A DNA stretch of 39,578 bases, from the NCBI GenBank assembly GCA_002395525.1, contig DGXE01000046.1, positions 1 through 39,578 of the forward strand, read 5' to 3'. Every line of letters starts with the position of its first letter. The first letter of the stretch is position 1. The translations under genes and the position numbers were made by a program. The DNA is from Ruminococcus sp. UBA4240. GTDB lineage: Bacteria; Bacillota; Clostridia; Oscillospirales; Ruminococcaceae. The notes under the pieces were generated by a model. That model worked only from the letters and a program-made list of their open reading frames with translations. It ran no database searches and was not told where the DNA came from. Shown one piece after another: positions 8,536 to 16,024 of this stretch.

Positions 8536-9366
8536 TCACATCTTGACCGCACCAGCGGCAATGCCGTTGTAGATATACTTCTGCAGGCAGATGAACACTA
8601 TGAGTATGGGTATCATACCGATAAGTATAGCCGCAGAAACTATCTCAAAGGGAGTTGACATGGAGCCGTAGAATTTGTACAGTGCCACAGTGAAGGTCTG
8701 CACGTTGCTGTTAAGGTACAGGTTGGGTATGTAGAAATCATTGTAGAGTGCAATGCCCTGTATTATCAGCAGTGTGGTGCAGGCGGGGCGCATAAGGGGG
8801 AACACTATTGTCCAGAATGTCTTGAAGTAGGATGCACCGTCTATCCATGCCGCTTCATCAATTTCCCTGGTCACATTGTCAAGGAGATTGAGCATGATAT
8901 AGATGCCCACTATGCCAACACCGGCATAGAGTATCACCACGCTCCACATGGTGTTTACCAGCTTTGCGGCGTACATCATGCGGAAAACAAGTGTCTGTGT
9001 GGCAACAACAGGTATGAACATGGTGAGGGTAAAGGCTGTCTGTACCACCTTTTTCCCTCTGAAATCAAAGCGGTGCAGCACATAGGAGACCATGCAGGTA
9101 AAGAGTATCTGCAAAGTCAGTGAGATAACAAGTATCACTGCTGTTGTGAGAAACGCCTTGAACAGATGTCCCACATTTATGGCATACTTGAAATTGTAGA
9201 AGTTGAGCCAGTTGGCAGGAGGAGTGAGCACAGAGGTCGCCGAATACTCAGCACCTGTCTTGAATGCCATGAACACAAGGGGTATAAGGGGTATGAGCAC
9301 AAAGATGCTTGCAAGGACGAGAAATACATAACGTACTACTTTGTATAAAGGGCTTTCGTATATCAT
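8536..9366 (-). CDS. Carbohydrate ABC importer permease (MalG/UgpE type)
   Basis: A 276-residue inner-membrane permease with six helices. The cytoplasmic EAA loop, which docks with the ATPase, reads EIDEAAWIDGASYFKTFW and ends in a conserved FPLMRPA. The C-terminal YIYNGIAAGAVKM is typical of the MalG-like group. It forms a heterodimer with the neighbouring permease. Strong AAAGGAGG five bases before the ATG; 11 bases separate it from the upstream permease gene. Confidence 0.93.
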   Translation of the reverse strand: MIYESPLYKVVRYVFLVLASIFVLIPLIPLVFMAFKTGAEYSATSVLTPPANWLNFYNFKYAINVGHLFKAFLTTAVILVISLTLQILFTCMVSYVLHRFDFRGKKVVQTAFTLTMFIPVVATQTLVFRMMYAAKLVNTMWSVVILYAGVGIVGIYIMLNLLDNVTREIDEAAWIDGASYFKTFWTIVFPLMRPACTTLLIIQGIALYNDFYIPNLYLNSNVQTFTVALYKFYGSMSTPFEIVSAAILIGMIPILIVFICLQKYIYNGIAAGAVKM

Positions 9367-9377
9367 ATTTCCTCCTT

Positions 9378-10274
9378 TCAGTCATCCTTGACCAGAAGCC
9401 GCTGAAGACCTATGACAATGAGAACTATCACGAACACCAGCACGGAAAGTGCAGCGGCAAAGCCCACCCTGTTGTCGTACATACTCTGCTGTATCTGTAT
9501 AACAGGAGTAAGTGTACCGTTGGAGCCGTTCATCATGATGTAGGGTATCTCGAATACCTGGATGGAACCGGATATGCTGAGTATGATATTGATAAACAGC
9601 ACCTTTTTGATAAAGGGTATGGAGATGTAGCGTATCTCCTGCATCTTGGTGCAGCCGTCGATGACAGCCGCCTCGTACAGCTCCGTGGGTATGGTCTGGA
9701 GCGCCCCGAAGAACATGATGAAGTTCATGCCGTAGTAACGCCATATACTGATGGATGCGATGGCGGGATTTACAAGCTTCAGATCCTGCAGCCACTTGTG
9801 GGTAAGTCCGTGAAGTCCGATGGTATCCAGTATGGCGTTAAGGGAGCCGTTGTTCTGGAAGAAGATTATGAATATTGTGGATACTATAACGCCATTGAGA
9901 AGATAGGGCAGTATCAGTATGCCCTTGAAGACATTCAGCCCTCTGAACTTTCCGTTTATGACAACCGCAAGGAAAAAGGCAAATATAAGCTGGGGAATGG
10001 CTGCAAGGAGATACCACAGGCAGTTTTTGAACATGGAGATGTACTCCGTGTTGCTGAAAAGCTTCTTGTAGTTGCGCAGTCCGATGAATTCCAGATCGCC
10101 GAAGCCTTTCCAGTTGGTAAAGCTCACAACGAAGTTGCCGATGATGGGAACATATGAGAATATCAGAAGATGCAGCAGCGGCAGTGCAAGAAACAGAATT
10201 ATGAATATCCGCCTTGCAGTCTTGTCCTTGCTGCCTGTACTTCTGAGCTCTGTTTTAGTATTTGTAGCGCTCAT
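9378..10274 (-). CDS. Carbohydrate ABC importer permease (MalF/UgpA type)
   Basis: A 298-residue permease with six helices and the EAA loop YEAAVIDGCTKMQEIRYI followed by SIPFIKK. It pairs with the MalG-like partner to form the translocation channel. The start at 10274 (MSATNTK) has GGAAAG seven bases upstream; earlier in-frame ATGs at 10289 and 10301 fall in the intercistronic hairpin region and lack a site. It lies between the binding-protein gene and the second permease gene. Confidence 0.92.
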   Translation of the reverse strand: MSATNTKTELRSTGSKDKTARRIFIILFLALPLLHLLIFSYVPIIGNFVVSFTNWKGFGDLEFIGLRNYKKLFSNTEYISMFKNCLWYLLAAIPQLIFAFFLAVVINGKFRGLNVFKGILILPYLLNGVIVSTIFIIFFQNNGSLNAILDTIGLHGLTHKWLQDLKLVNPAIASISIWRYYGMNFIMFFGALQTIPTELYEAAVIDGCTKMQEIRYISIPFIKKVLFINIILSISGSIQVFEIPYIMMNGSNGTLTPVIQIQQSMYDNRVGFAAALSVLVFVIVLIVIGLQRLLVKDD

Positions 10275-10294
10275 ATTATCACTTTCCATAATAT

Positions 10295-10337
10295 GGGGCA
10301 AGAAGAGAAATCCTTATGAAAAATCTCATCTTGCCCC
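10295..10337 (-). promoter_or_regulatory. Intercistronic hairpin after the binding-protein gene
   Basis: GGGGCAAGA pairs with TCTTGCCCC, with further partial pairing inside (GAGA/TCTC), in the 93-base gap between the binding-protein stop and the first permease. There is no T-run. Such hairpins commonly protect the 3' end of binding-protein mRNA or attenuate permease expression; this role is inferred. Confidence 0.6.
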
Positions 10338-10367
10338 GGTTTGGACTTATGTTGTTATGTGTTTACA

Positions 10368-11831
10368 TTATTCCCAGGCAACGCCGAGATCTTCTCTTGC
10401 CTCAACATATGCCTTGTTCTGCTTTTCAACCTGTGCATCATATGCGGTCCAGTCAGGCTCCTTGGTAACATCCATGGAGTCGAACAGGTTGCCGGCGTAC
10501 TTCACATCAGCAAGGAGGTTAGCTTCGGAAAGAACAGCCTCATTGTTGATGGAGTTCTGGTCTGTTGCATAGGAGAAGAGCACCTTGCAGGTACCTGCTG
10601 CAACTGCATCGTCTATGAGCTTGTAGAGGTCGGGAACGATAGGAGTTACGCCTTCCTTCATTGCGATGTAGCCGCTGTCTGCCAGATACTGGGGAGACTC
10701 GGAGATGTATTCGATGAAGAGTCTTGCAGCGTCAACATTGTCGCAGCCCTGAGAAATGGCGTAGCCGTCTGCAGCAGAAGCCATTACATACTGGCCAGCG
10801 CCGAAGTCGGGAGCGGGAGCGAACTTGATAACGGAAGGATCAGTGCCCTCGGGGCAGCGGCCCTGGATCTGGGGAACTACCCATGCGCCGAAGAGCATCA
10901 TGCCGGCCTTGCCGTTGCCTACAACGTCCATTGCTACGCCGAAATCGGTGTAGGTATCAGCCTCAAAGAAGCCTCTTGACTTCCACTCGGTATACATTCT
11001 TATGGTCTTGCCCATGGGGTGGGACTCGCTGAAGGGCTCGTCGGACTTGAGCATGGAGGGATATGCGTCATTGGAGCCTGCCACATAGTTGGCAAAGTCG
11101 TTGATAGTGGAGAGAGGCCAGTTCTCAACACGGTGCATAGCGATAGGATCTATGCCTGCGTCACGAAGTGCCTGGCAGAGGTTCTCAAACTCCTCCTTGG
11201 TGGTGGGGATGGAATCATAGCCCACCTTCTTGATGGTCTCCTCATTGTATACAACAGCGTTGTTGTAGGTCTTTGCAGGCATGAGGGAATAGATGTTTGT
11301 GCCGTCATTTACCATAGTAGTGGCATAGTCGCCGTAGAGAGCCTTGGCTTCCTCAACGGTGCAGTAAGGGATAGCATACTGCTGCCATTCCTCTATGGAC
11401 CAGTTGGGAGAGGTGTAGATATCAATGCCGGGGTCCTTTGTCTGGAGCAGGGGGCGGATGTCATCCTCGGTGGAGTTTACCTGAAGGTCAACGTGTACGC
11501 CGTATTCCTCCTCAAACTTTTCTGCCAGATGCTTCAAGTAAGCATAGGACTCATCACGGTAGGTGTTGCCGTCTGCATCCTTCTTCTCCTCACCGAGAAC
11601 TCTGTTGCCGCCGTGGGTGTAGAGGGTGATGGATGTGCCCTTAAGTGCAGCCGTGTCAATGTCGGCAATGCGCTTAAAGCCGGATGAGGAACCGCTCGCA
11701 GCAGGTGTTTCGCCCTGAGCTGCTGTGGTGCCTCCGGTACTGGTATTGCCGGTGTTCCCGCCGCCGCAGGCAGAGAAAAGCGATGCTGTGAGGACTGTGG
11801 CACATACTGCGCCAAATACTCTCTTGTTCAT
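10368..11831 (-). CDS. Extracellular sugar-binding lipoprotein (ABC importer)
   Basis: A 487-residue solute-binding protein (family 1 type). It begins with a lipoprotein signal peptide (MNKR, hydrophobic stretch, LFSAC with Cys22) and a Ser/Thr/Gly-rich linker, so it is anchored on the outer face of the membrane. The mature domain has the usual sugar-binding-protein landmarks (KFEEEYGVHVDLQ, GNGKAGMMLFGAW). It delivers an oligosaccharide to the two permeases. The neighbouring GH130 phosphorylase suggests a beta-manno-oligosaccharide ligand, which is inference. No ATP-binding subunit is encoded nearby. Start with a GGAGGAAG site; it has its own promoter. Confidence 0.93.
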   Translation of the reverse strand: MNKRVFGAVCATVLTASLFSACGGGNTGNTSTGGTTAAQGETPAASGSSSGFKRIADIDTAALKGTSITLYTHGGNRVLGEEKKDADGNTYRDESYAYLKHLAEKFEEEYGVHVDLQVNSTEDDIRPLLQTKDPGIDIYTSPNWSIEEWQQYAIPYCTVEEAKALYGDYATTMVNDGTNIYSLMPAKTYNNAVVYNEETIKKVGYDSIPTTKEEFENLCQALRDAGIDPIAMHRVENWPLSTINDFANYVAGSNDAYPSMLKSDEPFSESHPMGKTIRMYTEWKSRGFFEADTYTDFGVAMDVVGNGKAGMMLFGAWVVPQIQGRCPEGTDPSVIKFAPAPDFGAGQYVMASAADGYAISQGCDNVDAARLFIEYISESPQYLADSGYIAMKEGVTPIVPDLYKLIDDAVAAGTCKVLFSYATDQNSINNEAVLSEANLLADVKYAGNLFDSMDVTKEPDWTAYDAQVEKQNKAYVEAREDLGVAWE

Positions 11832-11942
11832 GTTTACTTCCTCCTAAATGATTTACAATTCTCCCTTAAGACCCGGACATTCGGAACATCGTTCGTCCAG
11901 CGGGTGAACGTGCCATGTATGTCCTGTTGTCTTCTGACTAAC

Positions 11943-11971
11943 ATTATCTATCAATTTGCTTAAAAAATCAA
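11943..11971 (-). promoter_or_regulatory. Promoter of the binding-protein/importer operon
   Basis: On the minus strand TTGATT (11966-11971) and GATAAT (11943-11948) are separated by 17 bp. The roughly 105-base leader holds an imperfect hairpin around 11871-11905 (ACCCGGAC with GTCC and CGGGT). The repeated operator-like element lies just upstream of the -35. Confidence 0.7.
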
Positions 11972-11979
11972 GTATTATT

Positions 11980-11996
11980 TTACTTAAATTAATCTT
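11980..11996 (-). promoter_or_regulatory. Operator-like element upstream of importer promoter
   Basis: On the minus strand AAGATTAATTTAAGTAA matches the element at 13387-13403 (AAGATTAATTTAGCTAA) in 15 of 17 bases. It lies 8 bases upstream of the importer -35. Shared placement beside the importer and beside lacI suggests one regulator, probably the LacI protein encoded at 13519. Confidence 0.5.
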
Positions 11997-12091
11997 TTCT
12001 ATTAATTGCATAATGTAAGTTAATAGTTTTTGGTGATAATTCACAAAAAGCTATTTGTTCCATGCCGCACATTGTGCAACTCCCGGCTTTA

Positions 12092-13261
12092 TCACTGCTG
12101 TGAGAGCAGTGCCAGATTGCGGTCGATAAGGTCACAGCGCTGTGCCACGCATTTAGCAGTGGTAAGGGCATCTGCGGGAGTATTGAAAGCGTAGTCCAGG
12201 AGCTTTTCCACAGAGGACACTGCCACATGAAGACGGGTATCCGATGAGGCGTAGTAGATATACACGTCACCGTTGTCATCGGCTATTGCGCCGTTTGTGA
12301 ACACCACATTTGACACATCCCCCACACGCTCCCCCTTCATGGGTGCGATAAGGTATCCGCCAGGCTCTGCGATCACCTTCCAGGGGCATTTTAGATCCGT
12401 TACAAAGCAGTATATCACATATCTGAGACCCGCAGCGGTATTCCTCACACCGTGGGCTATATGGAGCCAGCCCTTGTCGGTCTTTATGGGAGTTGCCCCG
12501 GCGCCGTTCTTGGATTCCGTTATGGTGTGGTATCTCCTGATGCTGGTCATGCGCTCCTCATCTATGACTGCATGGGTGATATCCTCTGCAAGGCCGAAGC
12601 CTATGCCGCCTCCCGAGCCTGTTTCAATAAAGCCGTCCATGGGTCTGGTGTAGAAGGCATACTTGCCGTCCACAAATTCCGGGAGAAGAGTAACATTCCT
12701 CTGCTGTGGGCTTCTCAGGGTAACAAGGTCGGGCAGTCTTTCCCAGTTTTCCAGATCCTTAGTCCTTGCTATGCCCGCAGATGCCACCGCATCGGAGAGA
12801 TCAGCCGTTCCTGCGCTCTTTTCCACGCAGAATACGCCGTATATCCAGCCGTCCTCATGCTGTGTAAGGCGCATATCATACACATTTGTCTCATCCTCTG
12901 TATTAACAGGCATTCTTATGGGGTGGCTCCTGAATCTGAACCCTTCTGTCCCCTTGCAGCTTTCTGCCACAGCAAAAAAGCTCTTGCGGTCATTGCCCTC
13001 CACACGGGCAACAAGACAGTATTTGCCACCGAGCTTTACAGCCCCCGCATTGAACACCGCATTTACCCCAAGGCGCTCCTCAAAATAAGGGTTGGTGCTG
13101 CTGTCAAGGTCAAAACGCCAGTGGAGAGGTATATGCTCACGGGTGAGCACAGGATTCGCATAGCGGTCATATATGCCGTTGTAGAAATCGGATACGCAGT
13201 TGGGTCGGGAAAGCAGCTTTTCCTGCTCCTCCTTCATTTTCAGGTATGTGGGATGTATCAT
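12092..13261 (-). CDS. 4-O-beta-D-mannosyl-D-glucose phosphorylase (GH130)
   Basis: A 389-residue cytosolic enzyme of GH130, closest in appearance to the subfamily-1 mannosylglucose phosphorylases, known from R. albus as RaMP1. It splits mannosyl-beta-1,4-glucose with phosphate to mannose 1-phosphate and glucose. This is the last step of mannan catabolism after a 2-epimerase turns mannobiose into mannosylglucose. The five-bladed propeller signatures are seen, including NVYDMRLTQ with Asp129 aligning with the family's general acid, and phosphate-contacting RNVTLLP and ITESKNGAGATP. The start has AAGGAGG. It has its own promoter and is divergent from lacI. Neither the epimerase nor a second GH130 is in the window. 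Confidence 0.92.
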   Translation of the reverse strand: MIHPTYLKMKEEQEKLLSRPNCVSDFYNGIYDRYANPVLTREHIPLHWRFDLDSSTNPYFEERLGVNAVFNAGAVKLGGKYCLVARVEGNDRKSFFAVAESCKGTEGFRFRSHPIRMPVNTEDETNVYDMRLTQHEDGWIYGVFCVEKSAGTADLSDAVASAGIARTKDLENWERLPDLVTLRSPQQRNVTLLPEFVDGKYAFYTRPMDGFIETGSGGGIGFGLAEDITHAVIDEERMTSIRRYHTITESKNGAGATPIKTDKGWLHIAHGVRNTAAGLRYVIYCFVTDLKCPWKVIAEPGGYLIAPMKGERVGDVSNVVFTNGAIADDNGDVYIYYASSDTRLHVAVSSVEKLLDYAFNTPADALTTAKCVAQRCDLIDRNLALLSQQ

Positions 13262-13327
13262 GGTTACCTCCTTAGCGGACAGACGTTTCTTCGCACAGCT
13301 CCTTTACCCTAAAAGCTGTCTGATGTT

Positions 13328-13356
13328 ATATTACAACAGACAAGTTAATTTGTCAA
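13328..13356 (-). promoter_or_regulatory. Promoter of the GH130 gene
   Basis: On the minus strand TTGACA (13351-13356) and TAATAT (13328-13333) are separated by 17 bp. The 16-bp palindrome lies 7 bases upstream of the -35, in the space shared with the divergent lacI promoter. Confidence 0.8.
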
Positions 13357-13363
13357 GGGTTAA

Positions 13364-13379
13364 TTGATTAATTAATCAA
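13364..13379. promoter_or_regulatory. 16-bp perfect palindrome between GH130 and lacI promoters
   Basis: TTGATTAATTAATCAA is self-complementary over its full length and lies between the two divergent promoters. It has the size and symmetry of an operator for a dimeric regulator. The obvious candidate is the LacI protein encoded next door, but the centre is AT rather than the CG typical of many LacI-family sites. Confidence 0.55.
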
Positions 13380-13386
13380 ATTCAAT

Positions 13387-13405
13387 AAGATTAATTTAGC
13401 TAAAT
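13387..13405 (+). promoter_or_regulatory. Operator-like element upstream of lacI
   Basis: AAGATTAATTTAGCTAA shares 15 of 17 bases with the element before the importer promoter (11980-11996). Its 3' half includes the 12-bp perfect palindrome ATTTAGCTAAAT (13394-13405). Confidence 0.5.
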
Positions 13406-13427
13406 ACACATATTTCACAAATAACAC

Positions 13428-13456
13428 TTTACAAAAAAATAAATTGGTAGTATAAT
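13428..13456 (+). promoter_or_regulatory. Sigma-A promoter of the lacI-type gene
   Basis: TTTACA (13428-13433) and TATAAT (13451-13456) are separated by 17 bp, giving a leader of about 55 bases before the ATG at 13519. Confidence 0.85.
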
Positions 13457-13518
13457 GTTTTTTGTTAAGCCGAATATCGCAGCTGCCGTAACCATCCATC
13501 AGTCCGAGGGGAGATCAT

Positions 13519-14517
13519 ATGAGCAAACAGATCACATTAGCCGACATTGCAAGGGCGTGCAACACCAGCAATGTCACCGTATCCAAAGCCCTTGCGGATA
13601 AGAAGGGGGTCAGCGATGAGCTGCGGAAAAAGATAAAGGAGACTGCCCGCTCCATGGGCTATGTGCCCCCAAGAACCACCCCCGTCAGAAAGGACAACAA
13701 CATGGTGGGGGTGCTTATCCCTGCCAAGTTCATGGATCCCAACGGCTCCTTCTACTGGGCGCTTTACAATTCCCTTGTGAACAGACTGATGAAGACAGGC
13801 CACTACTCTCTTATCTGCAATCTGTCCGAGGAGGATGAGAAAGGACTTGTACTGCCCAAATTCATCACCGACGGGAAGGTCTGCTCCGTCATCTCCCTGG
13901 GTCAGCTCAGCAGGAAATATGTGGAAACTCTGAGGGACACAAGCCTCCCCCTGCTGCTCCTTGACTACTACTATGCAGGCTCGGGAGTGGATTCGGTAGT
14001 CACCAACGGCTACATGGGGGGATATGAGCTCACCACCCACCTCATCAGCAGGGGGCACAGAAAGATAGGCTTTATCGGCACAGTCATGTCCACCTCCAGT
14101 ATATTCGACCGCTATATGGGGTACAGAAAGGCAATGCTTGAATACGGCATTGAAGTAAAGCCCGAATGGACACTTGATGACCGTGACGAGCACACCAACA
14201 CAGATATCATATTCCCGGAGGAGCTTCCCACAGCATTTGTATGCAACTGCGACGAAGCCGCCTATAAAGCCATAAATCAGCTTGAAGCCATAGGCAGGCA
14301 CGTCCCCGATGATGTGTCCGTGGTAGGCTATGACAATTACCTTATCTCCGAGATAAGCAAGCCCCCCATAACCACCATCAACGTGGATTCCGACTACATG
14401 GCAGGCAAAGCTGTGGAAACACTGCTTTCAAGGATATACTCCCCCGATTCCCCGGCAAGGACGATCACAATAAGCGGGGATCTTATCATCAAGGAGTCTG
14501 TGCGCACACTGAGCTGA
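13519..14517 (+). CDS. LacI-family transcriptional regulator
   Basis: A 332-residue regulator with an N-terminal LacI helix-turn-helix (ITLADIARACNTSNVTVSKAL, within residues 4-25) and hinge, then a periplasmic-binding-protein-like sensor domain. The segment DDVSVVGYDNY is the typical sugar-sensor signature near residue 272. It probably controls the divergent GH130 gene and the importer operon in response to a manno-oligosaccharide or its product; this is inferred from position and the repeated elements. AGGGGAG lies five bases before the ATG. Confidence 0.93.
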   Translation: MSKQITLADIARACNTSNVTVSKALADKKGVSDELRKKIKETARSMGYVPPRTTPVRKDNNMVGVLIPAKFMDPNGSFYWALYNSLVNRLMKTGHYSLICNLSEEDEKGLVLPKFITDGKVCSVISLGQLSRKYVETLRDTSLPLLLLDYYYAGSGVDSVVTNGYMGGYELTTHLISRGHRKIGFIGTVMSTSSIFDRYMGYRKAMLEYGIEVKPEWTLDDRDEHTNTDIIFPEELPTAFVCNCDEAAYKAINQLEAIGRHVPDDVSVVGYDNYLISEISKPPITTINVDSDYMAGKAVETLLSRIYSPDSPARTITISGDLIIKESVRTLS

Positions 14518-14586
14518 CGGCTTGTGCCACAGCAAAGGGTCAGGACTTGAAATCAGAATTTTTCACAAAGATTTTTGCAAATCAGG

Positions 14587-14615
14587 TAGACAAACTGAAA
14601 ATAATGTGGTATACT
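14587..14615 (+). promoter_or_regulatory. Promoter of glyA
   Basis: TAGACA (14587-14592) and TATACT (14610-14615) are separated by 17 bp, about 63 bases ahead of the chosen glyA start. Confidence 0.8.
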
Positions 14616-14678
14616 ATATGAATGTACCGCAGCATCGGCTGTAAGTCTTTTTAATTTAAAATGAAAGGAATAAAGAAT

Positions 14679-15932
14679 ATGTACGCTAACATCATGGACA
14701 CAGTGGGATTTGTATGCAATGCCGACAAGGAAGTCGGGGATGCTATGGCCCTTGAACTGGCCCGCCAGAGAAGGAATCTGGAGCTTATCGCCAGTGAGAA
14801 CATCGTATCTCCCACAGTTATGGCTGCAATGGGCAGCGTGCTTACAAACAAGTATGCGGAAGGCTATCCCGGAAAGCGCTACTACGGCGGCTGTGAGGAT
14901 GTTGATATAGTCGAGACCATAGCCATTGAGAGGGCAAAGAAGCTCTTCGGCGCACAGTTTGCCAATGTACAGCCCCATTCCGGCGCACAGGCAAACACCG
15001 CTGTATACTTTGCGCTCCTGACCCCCGGTGACACCGTTATGGGCATGAGCCTTGACAACGGCGGCCACCTTACCCACGGCTCCAAGGTCAACATCTCCGG
15101 CAAGTACTTCAACTTTGTACCCTACGGTGTTGACGACAACGGCTACATAGACTACGATGCCCTTGAAAAGCAGGCTAAGGAGGTTCGCCCCAAGCTCATA
15201 GTTGCAGGCGCATCCGCATACCCCAGGGCAATTGATTTCAAGCGCATGGCTGATATTGCACATTCCGTTGATGCATACCTTATGGTGGATATGGCTCACA
15301 TCGCAGGGCTCGTTGCCGCAGGCGTACATATGTCCCCTGTCCCCTATGCCGATATCACCACCACCACCACCCACAAGACCCTCAGAGGTCCCAGAGGCGG
15401 TCTTATCCTCACCAACGACGAGGCACTCGCAAAGAAGATAAACTCCGCCATATTCCCCGGCACACAGGGCGGACCTCTCATGCACGTCATTGCAGCCAAG
15501 GCTGTCTGCTTCGGTGAGGCTCTCTCCGATGACTTCAAGCAGTACGGCAGAAATATCGTTGCCAATGCACAGGCTCTTGCAAAGGGTCTCCTCGACAAGG
15601 GCTTTGACCTTGTATCAGGCGGCACCGATAACCACCTTATGCTTGTTGACCTCCGCCCCTTTGATCTTACCGGCAAGGAATTCGAGCACAGACTTGATGA
15701 GGTATACATCACCGTCAACAAGAATGCCATCCCCAATGATCCCCAGAAGCCCTTTGTTACAAGTGGCGTAAGAGTAGGCACTGCGGCTGTCACCACAAGA
15801 GGTCTTGGTGTGGAGGATATGCAGAAGATCGCCGAGTATATGTATCTTGCCGCAAAGGACTTTGAAAACAGCGCTGATGCCATCAGGGCAGGCGTTACCG
15901 AGATCTGCGCAAAGTATCCCCTCTATGAATAA
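14679..15932 (+). CDS. glyA: Serine hydroxymethyltransferase
   Basis: A 417-residue PLP enzyme that interconverts serine and glycine while charging tetrahydrofolate with a one-carbon unit. Family signatures are clear: LIASENIVSP, NKYAEGYPGKRYYGG, and the cofactor lysine in TTTTTHKTLRGPRGG near residue 233. The ATG at 14679 is chosen because AAAGGA lies nine bases upstream. The in-frame ATG at 14661 would place that site inside the coding region and has none of its own. Codon use is strongly biased, as expected for an abundant enzyme. A single-gene transcript is likely, with promoter and terminator on either side. Confidence 0.97.
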   Translation: MYANIMDTVGFVCNADKEVGDAMALELARQRRNLELIASENIVSPTVMAAMGSVLTNKYAEGYPGKRYYGGCEDVDIVETIAIERAKKLFGAQFANVQPHSGAQANTAVYFALLTPGDTVMGMSLDNGGHLTHGSKVNISGKYFNFVPYGVDDNGYIDYDALEKQAKEVRPKLIVAGASAYPRAIDFKRMADIAHSVDAYLMVDMAHIAGLVAAGVHMSPVPYADITTTTTHKTLRGPRGGLILTNDEALAKKINSAIFPGTQGGPLMHVIAAKAVCFGEALSDDFKQYGRNIVANAQALAKGLLDKGFDLVSGGTDNHLMLVDLRPFDLTGKEFEHRLDEVYITVNKNAIPNDPQKPFVTSGVRVGTAAVTTRGLGVEDMQKIAEYMYLAAKDFENSADAIRAGVTEICAKYPLYE

Positions 15933-15974
15933 CCATTCCGGGAATAAAGGTACAAAAGGCTTTATGTAAAGTAT

Positions 15975-16010
15975 GCGGGCAGTAGGTCAAGCTTACGACC
16001 TGCTGCCCGC
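15975..16010 (+). terminator. Terminator of glyA
   Basis: A 14-bp stem (GCGGGCAGTAGGTC with GACCTGCTGCCCGC, one G-T pair) with an 8-base loop is followed by TTTC. The T-tract is short, but the stem is very stable. Confidence 0.75.
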
Positions 16011-16024
16011 TTTCAGGTTGTGAT

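Noticed and set aside
9309..10157. 282-residue plus-strand open frame
   Set aside because: It lies antisense to the two permease genes, is rich in Tyr/His/Asp-type shadow composition and has no start signals.
11853..12044. 63-residue minus-strand open frame upstream of the binding-protein gene
   Set aside because: It overlaps the promoter, operator-like element and leader hairpin, and has no ribosome binding site.
14553..15485. 310-residue minus-strand open frame
   Set aside because: It is a shadow of the strongly codon-biased glyA gene.
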